The notes under the pieces were generated by a model that saw nothing but the letters and a program-made list of their open reading frames with translations, ran no database searches and was not told where the DNA came from. Below are positions 22,020 to 33,962 of a stretch of DNA of 64,000 nt, one piece after another (within the stretch, counting starts at the first letter, position 1; each line of letters opens with the position of its first letter). The translations under genes were made by a program, and so were the position numbers. Origin of the DNA: Poronia punctata (lineage: Eukaryota; Ascomycota; Sordariomycetes; Xylariales; Xylariaceae); assembly GCA_022579005.1 (NCBI GenBank), contig MU401473.1, forward strand, positions 240,651 through 304,650, written 5' to 3'.

Positions 22020-25000
22020 ATGGATCCTGTTTCAGCTCTGGGCTTGGCTTCTAGCATCTACACCTTTGTCGAAGTTGGTTTCAAAGTGGCCCGTCAGTAC
22101 AAGGATTTCCGACAGAATCGATCTATCGAAACTCGAGAGAACACTGAACGTCGCCTGCTTGCCACTGAACTGAAGACTATATCTGCTGAGCTCACTGAAA
22201 ACAACGGACCGCCTCTGCTAAAAGGGCTCGGGGATGAGTGCAATGGTCTGTGCAGTGAGCTGCTGTCGCTTCTAGACAATGTGACTGTCAAGGATTCGGC
22301 GTCACGCCGACAGCGCTTAAAGGCCATTGTGAAGGAACGGTGGCGAGCGCCGGATATATCATCGCTCGAGAACAGGCTTAACAATCTCCGCACGCAGTTG
22401 GTGGTGAACTTGGTAAACACTATCAAGTATGACTCGAGCCCATACCTTTCTCACATGTGTGGTTTATATAGAATAGGAAGGAAACTCGGGCTGATGTGCA
22501 GTTTCCTTTAGAGAAAACCAAGTACAGTTTTTTGACAGACTTGATCAGCTCAGCCTTCAACTCCGCCAGCTTGCCGAGTTGCGTTCAGACCTGGACCCGG
22601 TCCTACAGATGTATCATGACGGCTCGGATCCGAAAACGGATGATAGGTTGGGCCCCCTCCTGCTGCGCCACCGAGATATGATGGCAAACTTTTTCTCCTA
22701 CGGGGAGATTCTGTCTCGGTTGCAATTCAGTGGGATGGATGACCGAGAATATGCCATCCACAACCCGACCGAGGGGACCTTGACAACGGAAGGGGAACCG
22801 GATGATCAAACGCGATATACGACGGAGGCCTGGACAATGGAAGGGGAAGCGGATGGTCAGACGCAATATATGATGGAGGACCGGCTATTCCCCTGGCTTC
22901 GGGATGGTAGGGGCGTGTTTCATATTTCTGGAAAGGCAGGCTCCGGGAAGTCGACACTAATGAAACACATCTCCACACATGCCCGTACTCGCCACCATCT
23001 CGAGGAATGGGCAGGACAGCGAAAGCTAGTGTATGCGGCCTTCTATTTCTGGGTTGCCGGCAATAGTGAACAGAAAAGCCTGCTGGGCTTATATCGTTCC
23101 ATTCTGCACGAGGTCCTCTCTCACGACACTAGCTTGATCCGGGTACTATTTCCGCAGTGCTGGCCCAATGGCCGATTCGCACCAGGCAGTGCCCACGGCA
23201 TCGGTCAGCCCCGGAACATCGAAGCAGCATTCCATAGTCTTCTACGTCAGACGTCAAGGGACCAATATCGAGTCTGTCTTTTTATAGATGGTCTAGACGA
23301 GTACGAGGCTACTGGGGCGACTGACAGGGAAGCCTACTGGAAGCTTGCGAAACAGCTGGGCTCGTGGGCGGACGAGAGCAAGGGAAACGTCAAGCTTTGT
23401 GTTAGCTCGAGACCATACACAGAGTTTCTTGTCACGTTCAATCCGTCCTGGCATGCAGATCGAGAGCAGATACACCTCCACGAACTCAACCAGCGCGACA
23501 TAGAAACTCACTGCCGCGTGGTGCTCCGGGCCGCACAAGAAGACTTTCCCGATATCTCGCGCCCACTAGACCAAGCAAGCTGCGAAGACGTCGCATGGCA
23601 GATCTCAGACCGCGCAGAAGGCGTCTTTCTTTGGGCCTTTCTTGTTCTTCGCATCATTCTCAACGAAGCGAGAAGAGGCGGTTCGCATGAAGACGTCCAA
23701 CAGAAATTGGATGAGACACCAACTGATATGGACAAATTATACGACAAAATGTTCAGATCGCTGAATGGGGCAGAGAAGGAGGCATCGATTCGTCTCTGTG
23801 CTGCTGTACTGTCGAACCCGTTCGACGACGGCATAAGCGTGCTGTGTCTCAGGCGGCTAATCAACCGTAGCCTCGGGAAACCTAGAGTGCCTGATGATTA
23901 CACGTTTGAAGACGCATTCTCGGACGCTGGATATGTTCTTCGCCACCTCGACGTCTGGTCTCATGGTATGATTGAGGCTCCTGGGTCCGACGTGCTGCTA
24001 AATCGACCTCCTAGGCCGTCATCTTCCAGTTCCTATCTTCCAGGACCCATGATAACCTGTGCTACTCTGTTAAAAGTAAGAGTTAAATTTCTCCATAGGA
24101 CAGCGAGGGATTACTTACTGTGTCGGTGCATTTCCGAACTCGAATCGACAATAGAGGAGTTCATCTCGCAAGGTTCCCACACAGACCTACGATTAACCGA
24201 GTTGGCCATGATGGCACGCTTTGATTCTAATTATTACCGTCTCGCGGACCGCTCTCATTACTATCATTTCGCCTTTAAATTATTTGGGTTGAAAACATAC
24301 ACTGCTCTGTCACTAGCTGGAAAGCAGATGCACGGGTTTCAGCTTCCATGGGCCTCCGTCGTAGAACTTGTCAACTACATCTCTCCAAGTCTTTACCGTC
24401 TATCGCCGTATGATTACCGCTTTTTGTTGCGTGAAGTTCACAGGGACGACTCGGAGACAAAGCTCTCGGACCGGGTCTGTCTTGCGCCGTTTTTCGGCGT
24501 TATGGATGACGAGATCCTGAGGATACTCAAACAGAAGCGTTACGAGGATGAACGCGGTGTTATACTCCTCGGCGCCATACACTCTAGTCTGCTCTTTGGG
24601 GATCTGCCTCTGCTTGGGAAATTATCGTGCTCGGCTCTCATCGACGCTCTGGTGGCAAAAGGCTTCAGCGGCAGGGACCGCCTACGGACGAAATACACCA
24701 TCAAATACCCTTTGAGATGCTATCGTGAACCACGTACAGTATGGTTAGCACTAGTATACGCTATTCCTGGTCTCTCCCAGCACGTCCCATATGATAAATT
24801 CATCCGTTACGTCGGCAATCTTGGCGAGCTTCTGCGCAACGAGCCACAAGCCGAGGTATTGTTCTTGGGTTGCGTAGGGCCAGACTACTACGACCCCTTG
24901 AGACGAAACGAATTTTTCATCACACTAGAGGATTACCTTCTCTCAAGGGGGACACCGGCGGGGCTACTTGATCAGCTACAGGACTGGCCAAGATACGATG

Positions 25001-25200
25001 AGAATGCCGGCGCTCCTCCTTGGGTAGCGGATACGTTGCGGGCAGAAGGAAGAGATTGGGGGATGATGACGTGTTGCAAAAGTGTACCGGATGAGGGTGA
25101 GTTGAGCGTGGCAATATCAAGGACAGAGATGCTTCCCTACAAAGAGCTTATTGACTACGGGTTCGAAATTCCCGTCAAGTTATCATTTCCAAAGGAATAG
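22020..25200 (+). CDS. NACHT-domain STAND NTPase (fungal NLR-like)
   Basis: Exons 22020-22426 and 22512-25200 give 1031 residues. The acceptor TTTAG at 22511 was chosen because the earlier GCAG leads at once to a stop. The N-terminal domain (MDPVSALGLASSIYTFVEVG, about residues 1-160) is the helical type common at the start of fungal STAND proteins. A P-loop (GKAGSGKST) is at about 276-284 and Walker B (VCLFIDGLDEYE) at about 390-400. RPYTEF, near 430, is in the usual sensor region. The remaining 500 residues show no ankyrin, WD or TPR repeats that I can see, so the ligand-sensing end is undefined. Such proteins act in fungal self/non-self recognition and cell-death control, which is family knowledge and not shown here. 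Two 17-residue tandem copies lie just before the P-loop. It is convergent with the acidic repeat gene at 25790. Confidence 0.85.
22783..22884 (+). repeat. 51-base tandem duplication inside the NACHT gene
   Basis: Two adjacent 51-base units (22783-22833 and 22834-22884) code for similar 17-residue blocks: TTEGEPDDQTRYTTEAW and TMEGEADGQTQYMMEDR. They differ at several bases, so the duplication is not very recent. It sits between the N-terminal domain and the NACHT P-loop. Confidence 0.8.
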
Positions 25201-25789
25201 AATACCTACGTATAAATCAACCCTCAAGGGGGGAAGATTGATGTTGTTGTTAAATAAGAGGTGCAAAAGAATGTAGGTCAAGTTACCAAGTTACACAGAA
25301 GTTAGGCATCCTCAAGACATTCATAGATGTCCACGATACTATAAATCAGAAGACGAGAAACTTAGGGATGTAGTCGACCCCCCAACCTTTTACATTGCTG
25401 TCTGCTTAACCTGTTAAATTCAATCAGATCTACTTGATCGACGACTATCTAAACTACACAATACGGTATTGAGGGGGAAACATCTCTACTGGATGCGTCA
25501 GTTAACTAACCTATTACATATATCCAGTTAGTTACCTATCAGCCAAGGAGGGAATCAATTTATGAGTTTTAGAGTTTATTATTCTCCCACGCTGTGTAAC
25601 TACTACCATGAAAGGTAGGCGCTATAGCTAAGGTACCTGTGTAGGTATGTAAGTGTAGTTACTCGTAGGTTACGTAGGTAACTTAAGTCATACATCTGAA
25701 AAACAAAAACAAAAGGTTTCTTTTTTCCCTCCTCCTCCTCCTCCTGCTCCTCCTCCTCCTCCTTATCGCCGATGTCTCTTTGATTTTAA
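25201..25789. other. Convergent intergenic region with a CTC repeat
   Basis: About 590 bases between two convergent stops. It contains a TACGAGTA octamer (25660-25667, read as TACTCGTA) and a CTC/GAG trinucleotide run at about 25728-25762. No coding sequence is seen. Confidence 0.6.
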
Positions 25790-27093
25790 TCATTCATCTT
25801 CTTCCACCTTGACGATGCCCCGTTCTAACGCCTTCTGTCTCTCCTCGCGACAGTGGCGTAAAATATTTCTTAGGCAGTATGCTTCCTCGTCCACGGGCGG
25901 GGAGAGCTCCCAGTAGAACGCGTTCTCTTGGTCGAAATCTTGGTCATCAGCTGGTTCCCAGTCTTCGAATCCTGCCCAGGACATGTGAGCCGGCTTGGGA
26001 TTTTTCTTGGGCCCTTTAGCTCCGCTCTGTCCCTGTCCCTGTCCCTGGTTATCAGAGATTGGGAAGAGAGGTTTGGTTTCCTCTTCGTCATCTTCATCTT
26101 CAATCTTGATGATGATGGGCTTGATATCCTCTTCATCGTCAGACTCGATGATGATGGGTTTGATATCCTCATCTTCATCAGACTCGATGATGATGATGGG
26201 CTTCTTGTCCTCGTCCTCGTTCTCGAGTTCGAGTTCGTACATTCGGAATAATTCGATATCCGCTTCGGTCTCCTCTATATCATCAGACTCGATGATGGGC
26301 TTGGTAACCCCATCATCATCAGACTTGATGCTGATGGGTTTGATATCCTCTTCATCATCAGACTCGATGATGATGGGCTTCTTGTCCTCGCCCTCGCCCT
26401 CGCCCTCGTCCTCGTGATCGAGTTCGTACATTCGGAAGAATTCGATATCGGCTTCGATATCCTCCTCCCACTCTCGGTATTCTTCCCACGACATATTTGC
26501 CGGTTTGTTATGTCTCTTGACCCTCTTGTTTCCATTCTGTCTTCCCTCCTCTTCTTCTTCTTCCTCTACCTCTGAAGCCGACCGCTTCAGACCCCTCATC
26601 TCTCCTTCCGCAGGTAGCGGAACAGCCCTCATCTCCTCTTCCGCGGGTGGAGGAACGGCTCGGCCTGCGAGCGGACTATCGGTCCCGTTGGACATTACGG
26701 AGAGGAGGAGATCCTCTGCCGATAGGGCGTGGTCGAGAAGGGCTCGTCGGACGGCTTTCGTGTTGAAGGTCTCTTCATCTTCGCGAGGGGCTCGGAGGTG
26801 GAGGTTGAGTTTGGGGAGTTTGGGGCCGAGGACGGGGACTTTGATGATAAAACTTTTGTTAGAACAATTGTTTGAAAAGGGGGTGATGAGGGGGATGACT
26901 TACATGTCATTTCGGCAACTGCTCTGAGAATATCGTACTGCAGTGAGGCGACTGTGTATTTATCCATGTCTAGTATGGTCATGTACTCGGACGCTACTAG
27001 TTGGATGTTCACTCGCAGTTCGCTGGTTTTACATTGGCTTCTGGCGTGGAGGAGAATGGTGTAGGCGAGCTCATCGTGTTCAGAGGAAGGCAT
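25790..27093 (-). CDS. Acidic repeat protein with multiple SUMO-interaction-like motifs, function unknown
   Basis: Exons 26904-27093 and 25790-26838 (reverse strand) give 412 residues. The intron has GTAAGT and TTCTAAC; the AG at 26839 was chosen because it restores an open frame into the repeats. The start is the first ATG in frame (MPSSEHDELAYTILLHAR). Residues about 215-325 hold six or seven hydrophobic-then-acidic units such as KPIIIESDDEEDIKP, KPIIIIESDEDED and KPIIIKIEDEDDE. These fit the SUMO-interaction motif pattern (three or four Ile/Val/Leu flanked by Asp/Glu/Ser). Two other modules are also duplicated: KPAxMSW...WE (about 175 and 345) and EADIE(F/L)FRMYELE (about 192 and 255). A basic NLS-like KRVKRHNK is near 168. 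No enzyme domain is seen. SUMO binding is inference. The two-exon model is moderately sure. Confidence 0.65.
26105..26385. repeat. Coding minisatellite for the Ile/Asp repeats
   Basis: On the plus strand a unit of about 36-45 bases built from GATGATGGGCTTGATATCCT and a following CATCAGACTCGAT recurs four or more times with variation. It encodes the hydrophobic-acidic motifs of the gene above. Confidence 0.75.
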
Positions 27094-30000
27094 GTTGAGC
27101 ACTTTTACTTCTTTTTCTATATCTTAATATCTTGATGGAGTTGGGTTTAAAGGGTGACTATAATCAAGTTTAAGTGTGTTGTCGTGGGTGCGATTGTTGT
27201 TGTGTAGAATCGAAGCAGATTGTGAAAAAAAGGAGAGAGAGCGAAATGGTAAAACCCGTCGGAAACTTGGGATCCTTTTATAGACGAAATGTCCAGGAAA
27301 AGTTCTGTCGTCGACGATAACCTCAATGGTTGCTAGGTACATACATACATTGAGGTTTGTAGAATGGTTTACTGTCTAGTCTATGCAGGGCGGTCCAACC
27401 TCGCGTCCCTCGTACACGGCCGGCACAATAGGCGGCTATATGTTATCAATGGCTATTACATTCTCGATGTCAATGGAGTGGCGACTTGCTTGATTATCAC
27501 ACGACCATTCAAGAAGACCGTGTCGAGGAGGCCGGGACCGGTCATCCGGATGAGATACTCCCATCTTGACAATGGCGACTGGGTTAGGTCAGGGATTAAC
27601 CTCATATTTACAGATTACAGATGAGGTGTATCTCAAGGTTGACGCCTGTATCGATAACAATGATGACGTTTTGCAACACGATATTTGTATTGTGGTCAGA
27701 ATCTTCATCCCTACATACTCTCTTGCTGTTGTAGTGACCCTTGTTCCATTGACCTACGGACTCTACGGACTCTACGGACATGTGAAGTCAAGGTTAGGTA
27801 ACAGAGGCAAACGGAACTACACAGTACATGGATTTTCTGTATCTATAGGACGAGAATGACCAAAACGGGTTTAACTGTGTCCTCTGAATCACTTCTATGA
27901 CGCTACATTTTGCGATGAAGGCCGTGACGACGCTTGAAGAAACTATTAGGATATTGTTCACTTACACCAGCGATCAATTACTACCACGAAAGGAGACCGA
28001 CCGATAAACACTTCTGTTGTATTTTCACGAGCACCTTATTGACGAGCCTGAAGTAATTCAGTTGAAATCTTTTAAAGAATATGGATTAATGTACGTGGAC
28101 ACGCTGGAGAGCACATATAGAGGGCAAACTTTACATACAGACTAGACTTGTAGTTATTTTCGGCATTTAGACGCACGCCCCAATAACACACGGCATTAAA
28201 CAGCCTCAAGTTGACACCAGCCACACCTTGGACCCACCTGGCAGCCCTATGCTGGCTGGTCTGGGGTTCAAGATTGACCAGGGAGAAACCCATTCAAAAA
28301 CACCTAATTATTAGTGTATAATACAAGTACATCTGCGTACCTAGTCGTATGTTGCCCAATAAGAAGCAGGTAACAAGAAGAAATTATAAATGAAATGATA
28401 ACGTAAGGGTAACCCACTCCAAACCTTGACATCCTTTTTTAATTGACGGACAAAGACCGTGAATGAAGGTCCGGCAACGAAAACGAGATTTTTCAGCTTT
28501 TGTTCTGCCTGTCTCCGCTGACGAATAGGGTCCTTATTTCCTGGACAGGGGGTTTTAGGGGGCATGCCTTGGTTTGTACGTGTACACGTTTAACCCAAAG
28601 GACGAGGGGACATTGCCCAGATCTTACATCGTCAGTATTTTGCACCATACCAAGGCCTATGTTTTGGTATGTTACCTATAAACTACGTATGCTGTGCCGC
28701 TTCGAAGGTTCAGGTTCAGGTTCGTGGTTGATAGAAGGTGAATTCTGAAAGAAAGGTAGTGGCACGCCAGCCCTTATCTAGTCTAGTTAGACATTGGCAT
28801 TTCCTTTGGCGACTCTATTTATGTACGAAGGTCTGTAAATAGATTACTAACACCGGCGGCTATCTAAACATGACAAGAGACCGTCTTCTTCGGCATAGGT
28901 AATTAGATACTAATTTTCAAGAGCTGACCATACCTGGGCGGTGTCGTGTTTCAAAAAGGGAAAACCTAGAACTGAAACCATCTCAGCTTCAAAGTCAAAC
29001 TCGCTGTAAGATTTTCATTCCTGTCACTACACGTATATTCACCGGGCGTCGCTTACAGTATATTGCGCATTACATGGATATCTCGGTGTCTTGAACTGAT
29101 TCGGGACATTCGTCCCTCTAATCCCAGCAGCAACGTGGAGAGAGCTGATGTCCAAGGCCAGAGCGGATCACTTATTATAACCCACCTTTAGGATATATCT
29201 AGAACTTGGCTCTATTCCAACTCTACCCGGGGAAGAGGGAAACCAATATCCTCAGTGAGTCAGTACGGGTCTTGATATCAATTTTTACAATCGTGCCTAC
29301 CTACTTGTACTTGCTCCTGTACGTATGTAAGCGCCTGCTTTGCCGCACCTGCGCATTAGGTAAAGTTATGTACTTCACTTTATCAAGCGAACCTTTCCCA
29401 CCTGGGATCTAGTGCGTATGCCTTCCTCAGCCCCCCACAACGGGTTACAAACCCACATCAGCAATTAGCTCGAAACTTGTCATGTGTCTTTTGGACGGTA
29501 ACATGGATCTCTGCTCACTCGCTTCCCCGTCGCGTTGCTCTCGTTTGAAATCCTTCTCCCGCTTTTGTGCCCTAGCTCCGGCCCCCAACCCTCGCCAAGC
29601 GCGGCTCCATGATTAAAAGTTGGCCTACGAGTACGTATTTGCAAAGGTCGATGTGACTACCTAGGTGATAACCTTTTGACTCCGAATCTGGGTATCTTCC
29701 TGCTTGGATGTGGTTAGTAGTACACGTAACACAAGTACCTATCCTCACATGAGTGTGGTAGGTACGTGCTACGAGTACTTGCACAACGTACGGCTGGCTT
29801 CCCGAGGTTAAGAAGTGAGAATGAAGCCAGGATCGGGAATGACAATGAGGAGAACCCCATGTAATGGGCTCTTCGTTGCATTGGGGAAAAGTTGCCAAGT
29901 TGACAACGACTCCAAGTTAGAAGTCCTACATTGATACTAACTGTAGATAGAGTCACTAGTGCTTCTTTTTTTTCCAACCCTGGCGTGCCTGGGTGAAATA

Positions 30001-30677
30001 CCGGTGGCGTCTCCGCTGACAGATCAACCAACCACGTTGCTAAATATCGAAAGCATCTGCACCTCTTTACCTAGTGTCCATACACAGGCGCTGAAGGAGA
30101 CAAGGGACGGGTCTCTGAGTGGGGTCGGGGACTCGGGGTTGTCATTAGAAAGTGTACGTAAGACTACCTACTTTCCGAGGAGATGCATCAAGGTATTAAC
30201 TCAACTTGCATGTCAGACGGAGACGCCCTGGCCCAACCGACCATTTGTAGAATCCTACGACGGCCTCACCTCTTAGCGTGGGCCTTCAGTGCGTTGCCCA
30301 GCTTCGTTGCGCTAGCGACGGTGTCTGCATGTCTCTATGGATTCTCCTTCGGAACCGATTCTAGAACGGGAGTAGCCGGGTGAAGAATGGCTCCATTTAT
30401 AGCACAGATCCATCAACTCTTGCCCATGATATTTTGTTTGAAATGGGCATGTTGGTGTTTTTAAATGGGTGGATATGCAGGCATCTGCTCTCCCCCCTCG
30501 AAAACGGTACTGGTCGCTTTACGACACCTCCATCTTGCACTATAGTATAATACATTCGATGAGGACGACGACGAAGACGGAACGAAGCGATTGGGGTTGA
30601 AAAAGCAACAACATAATCCAACAATCTCGATAGTTACCGAACCCAAGATAGATAGGAGGAGACCCGATTTTACCACC
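27094..30677. other. Gene-poor intergenic stretch
   Basis: About 3.6 kb in which I find no convincing gene. Open frames are 110 codons or shorter, with no recognisable motif. It includes two TACGAGTA octamers (29626, 29770) and a CTACGGACT tandem at about 27755-27779. One small ATG-started minus frame at 28341-28565 is listed separately. Confidence 0.55.
28341..28565 (-). CDS. Small ORF, doubtful
   Basis: An ATG-started frame of 74 codons begins MPPKTPCPGNKDPIRQRRQAEQKL. A basic, Arg/Gln-rich start of this kind is seen in some small fungal MADS-like or orphan proteins, but the rest shows no matching pattern. There is no conserved partner, and it may be chance. I would not use it without expression data. 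Confidence 0.15.
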   Translation of the reverse strand: MPPKTPCPGNKDPIRQRRQAEQKLKNLVFVAGPSFTVFVRQLKKDVKVWSGLPLRYHFIYNFFLLPASYWATYD

Positions 30678-31978
30678 ATGGCGCCAGGAACAGCCTGGCA
30701 CGTCCGCGTCGACGTCGCCTTCTTGCTGGCATCGATACTGCTCATGGCCGTGCCATCACGGGCCGCAACAACGAAGCAGTTCCACGACTTTTACCCACAG
30801 CACGGGGACAAGTACAAGTTCATCCTGGAGCACAACTGCAGCCAAGAATACGCCAACTACTTGACGGGACGACCGCAGGACTTTGAGATCGACTGGCTCG
30901 GCGGTGGCAGCCCCGTGAGCGTGCTGGTACAACCCGTCGTCAAGTGCCTGCTGGAGAACATATCCGAGTATATCAAGGCAGCCTCGTCATCAGCGCAGGT
31001 TCTCCTGGGTGTGACACCACCCATCCTCGCCACCCTGGGCGCTAGCACCGACGAGCTCGCCATGTTGAGCGTCATCGGCCGCAGACCCTTGCTCGGCCTC
31101 CTTTTGGCTTTTGGCAGCCCCTCGGTCTACATGGACAGGGTCTTTGACTTTCGGCAGCCCGAGATGATCCTGGCCCCTACAAGAGGTCGCTATCACGCCT
31201 ACCGACCCGACACCAAGTTCAAGATGTTTCTCTTGACCAGTCTCCAGTACGTCCTTGCCCTCGCGGCCGTCACGAATATTGCCGTCTTGAACTGGCAGCT
31301 AGGCGTAGGCACACGTAAGAAAACATCCAACCCCTTTTCTTCCTTTCTCCTCGATCTCGTTTCCCTACTGACGGAAGCCTAGTCTGTGCCTGGTGGCCCG
31401 AGACCATCTTCGGACCTCTGGTCTGGGGAGTTCTCAGTGTGCCCATCCATCTAGGCGGCATCTTTTCGGTGCGATTACGTCTTCGCAGGGTAAATACAGT
31501 TGACGGAGAAGGGTACATAAGTCCGGGCGAATGGGTGCGGGGGATCCCGCGCCGACTGTTGGGATTCGCCAAGACGGAATGGATTCCGGGAATCTGCCAG
31601 GACGACATCCGTACCATCTCCTTTGCCGAAGGCAAGACGTACGTCGTCTGGTCGTGGTTCTCGTCCACTGCCACCGTCATCCACATCATCTTCGGGTCTC
31701 TGCTGCTGTCCAGTCTGCTCTTCATCGGTCCCCGCGATTCCCTCATTGTCATCTTCCGATACATCATATCCGTGCTGGCGTGTCGCGTCGTCGTCATGTT
31801 CGAGTTGGCGGGCATGCGGGAGAATTACGTGAATGAGATTGCCGAGGAAAAGGAGATGGAGATTGTCCAGGTGGATGGGAAGATGTTGAAGTTTAGCAAG
31901 CAGGAGTATGTGCAGAGATCGCCTGTGCAGAGATCGCCTGTGCTAAGATTGCCCGTGTCGCCAGGAGGAAGAGTTTGA
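30678..31978 (+). CDS. Multi-pass membrane protein of unknown function
   Basis: Exons 30678-31314 and 31383-31978 give 410 residues. The start is ATG in the context CACCATGG; upstream in-frame codons lack another ATG. An N-terminal hydrophobic segment (VAFLLASILLMAVP, then SRAA) looks like a signal peptide. A luminal part with a possible glycosylation site (HNCSQ, NIS) follows. Membrane segments are visible at about LGLLLAFGSPSV, LQYVLALAAVTNIAVL, IFGPLVWGVLSV, ATVIHIIFGSLLLSSLLFI and VIFRYIISVLACRVVVMF. Charged cytosolic sequence (EIAEEKEMEIVQVDGK) comes next. The end carries a 15-base tandem repeat coding for QRSPV twice. I do not recognise the family; it appears fungal-specific. The splice junction restores an uninterrupted membrane segment, which supports the model. 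Confidence 0.75.
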
Positions 31979-32183
31979 CGGCGACATGGCCCTACAATAT
32001 CTTTTATTGATGATGTTTTTTTTTTTAGCGAAAGCTAGGCGAGGCGTACAAAGGGGTTACGATGTATATGATCTTTACATTTATATATATTACTATGGAT
32101 ATGGCCATCAGGTGTCTCCCTTTCGACTTGAAGTAGACAATAGGTACCCTGCTCTAATATAGACAGACAGACGGACCAAAACC

Positions 32184-33962
32184 TCAAGATGAAAACCTCG
32201 AAGAATTAAACTCTTTCAACCATCCCTCCACAACCCTCAGCTCAAGTCTCGTAGCAGCACGGATAAACTGCGGCTCGTCATCAATATCTTCAAGCGTGCG
32301 CAAATCCCAAACATGTCCAGCACCATTAATCAAGTGCTCCTGCTGCTTTCCCCAAGACCGCGGAGGAGCATAATCCGAGTGATAGCACAGCTCCTTCCAG
32401 GGATCAGCCGAGCCGTCAATATAAAACAATCTGTCGGCCTCGAGACCAAAATCCCCGTAGACATTCCACCTATCTAGATCAGGTGTCGGAGGTATCGAGT
32501 TATATTTCCCTGTTTCAACCCATCCTTGTCAGTCAGAAAACCTTCCCACAACAAGAAACGAAGGATCCGGGAATGAAGAATAAAAATGAAAACATACCCT
32601 TTGGAAAAGCCCAATCACACCATTCCTGCGTATAACTCGCATTAACCACCCTCGCAATCAAACTCTTCCTCCCCCTTCCATGCGCGGCCTGATACGCGCC
32701 GAACTCGGTACAGACAGAATACAGAAAACTCCTCTCCGCCCCGTTCGTCGTGTCCGCCCACCAAGACGGATGTTGCGTGCCGAAACACTCCGGCCCATCG
32801 TATTCCCCGCTCGGACAAAGCGGGAGGATGACCCGTTTGATGTATTCCGCGTAATTCCCTAGGTTCTTCCACGCTTTGCCGTGCGTGTATCTCGATAATA
32901 ACGAATCTGTCTTGATAGAAGAAGGGGTAGGGGAGGGATTAGTCACGTTATCGCAGAAATCGAAGAAATTCCCGCGGCCTATCGCCGGATTCCAATCAAT
33001 TTCCTGCCATGTATAATCGGGATAATAAAACGGTCCGCCTAGCGGGAAGGCGATCGTCTGGGCGAAATCCCGAAGATCCTTTAATTTCCCCAGACCGAAA
33101 ATCTCCTTCAACTCCCGAATGGCGGCGACGCGATCGCGGTCTGAAGAGAGGAGGAGGAGGATGTCGATGTTGTCGATTATATCGTTGATGCTTCCCACGC
33201 AGTCCTGCGGCGCCAGCTTCTGGATCGGATCGTACCATTGCGGATACTCTAGTTGGCCGTGGATTACGCCGGAGCTGGAGATGCTGCCGTGGAATGTTTC
33301 CGGGTAGGTCTTTATCGCGAAAGCCGAGACCGCGCCGGAATAGCTGCCTCCGTATAAGATCCAGGGGGTCGTAGGCGCGTTTATTTCGGATCCGTCGTGG
33401 CCGGGGATCTTCACGTTTCTGGCGAAGGTGTCTAGGTCGGCGAGGACTTGTTCTGTTGTTAGGTATGCGAGTTCGTCCGTGGTTGATGTCTTGAACGGGT
33501 AGCTTCTGCCGTAGTATCTGTTTTCTAACACGATTCCGATCCCGTTGAACCGTTTCATGAATTGCGTTATCAGACTTGCTTCTAGATGTGTGTCTCCGTC
33601 GATGGGGGATTCTCCGCCAAGGTATAAAAACACGGGTCCTCCCGGTTTGTAGTATGATGTTTCGAGGAAATAGCGGTGCTTAAATGTCCCTTCAGCATGA
33701 GGTGCGTATCTTGGACTGTGAGGGAAATGATCGATCTAAGGCGGAATTAGCATGCTCTTGCTCATGTCATGGACAGAAATAACAACCGACTTACGGGTTG
33801 ATCGAAGTAATGTGGTGCCGGGTGACTTCGTGATGTTAGTTGGTGGGCTGTAATACTACGAGTCTGTAGTCCTCTGGGTAGACGAGGCCTTCCCGGCTGA
33901 GCCGAAGTAAAACACACTCCGGCGTAGCAAAACGCCCAGAATATTACAGAAAATAACTTCAT
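32184..33962 (-). CDS. Secreted serine peptidase, family S28 (Pro-Xaa carboxypeptidase/DPP2 type)
   Basis: Exons 33795-33962, 32598-33735 and 32184-32509 (reverse strand) give 543 residues. The start MKLFSVIFWAFCYAGVCF is a signal peptide. The first junction joins YFDQP to IDHFPHSPRYAP, the family's N-terminal signature. YKPGGPVFLYLGGESP and LENRYYGRSYPF follow. The nucleophile is the Ser of LYGGSYSGAVSAF at about residue 187. The charge-relay Asp is in IDGSADPWKEL and the His in INGAGHVWDL near the C-terminus, so the catalytic triad is complete. S28 enzymes cleave after proline, often at acidic pH. In fungi, secreted members help digest protein outside the cell. Intron 2 (32510-32597) was placed so that WAFPKGKYNSIP is restored. 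Neighbours give no functional hint. Confidence 0.92.

Noticed and set aside
25995..26417. Ser-rich plus-strand frame opposite the acidic repeat gene
   Set aside because: It is the antisense of the GAT/ATC minisatellite; runs of Ser arise from the repeat, not from a gene.
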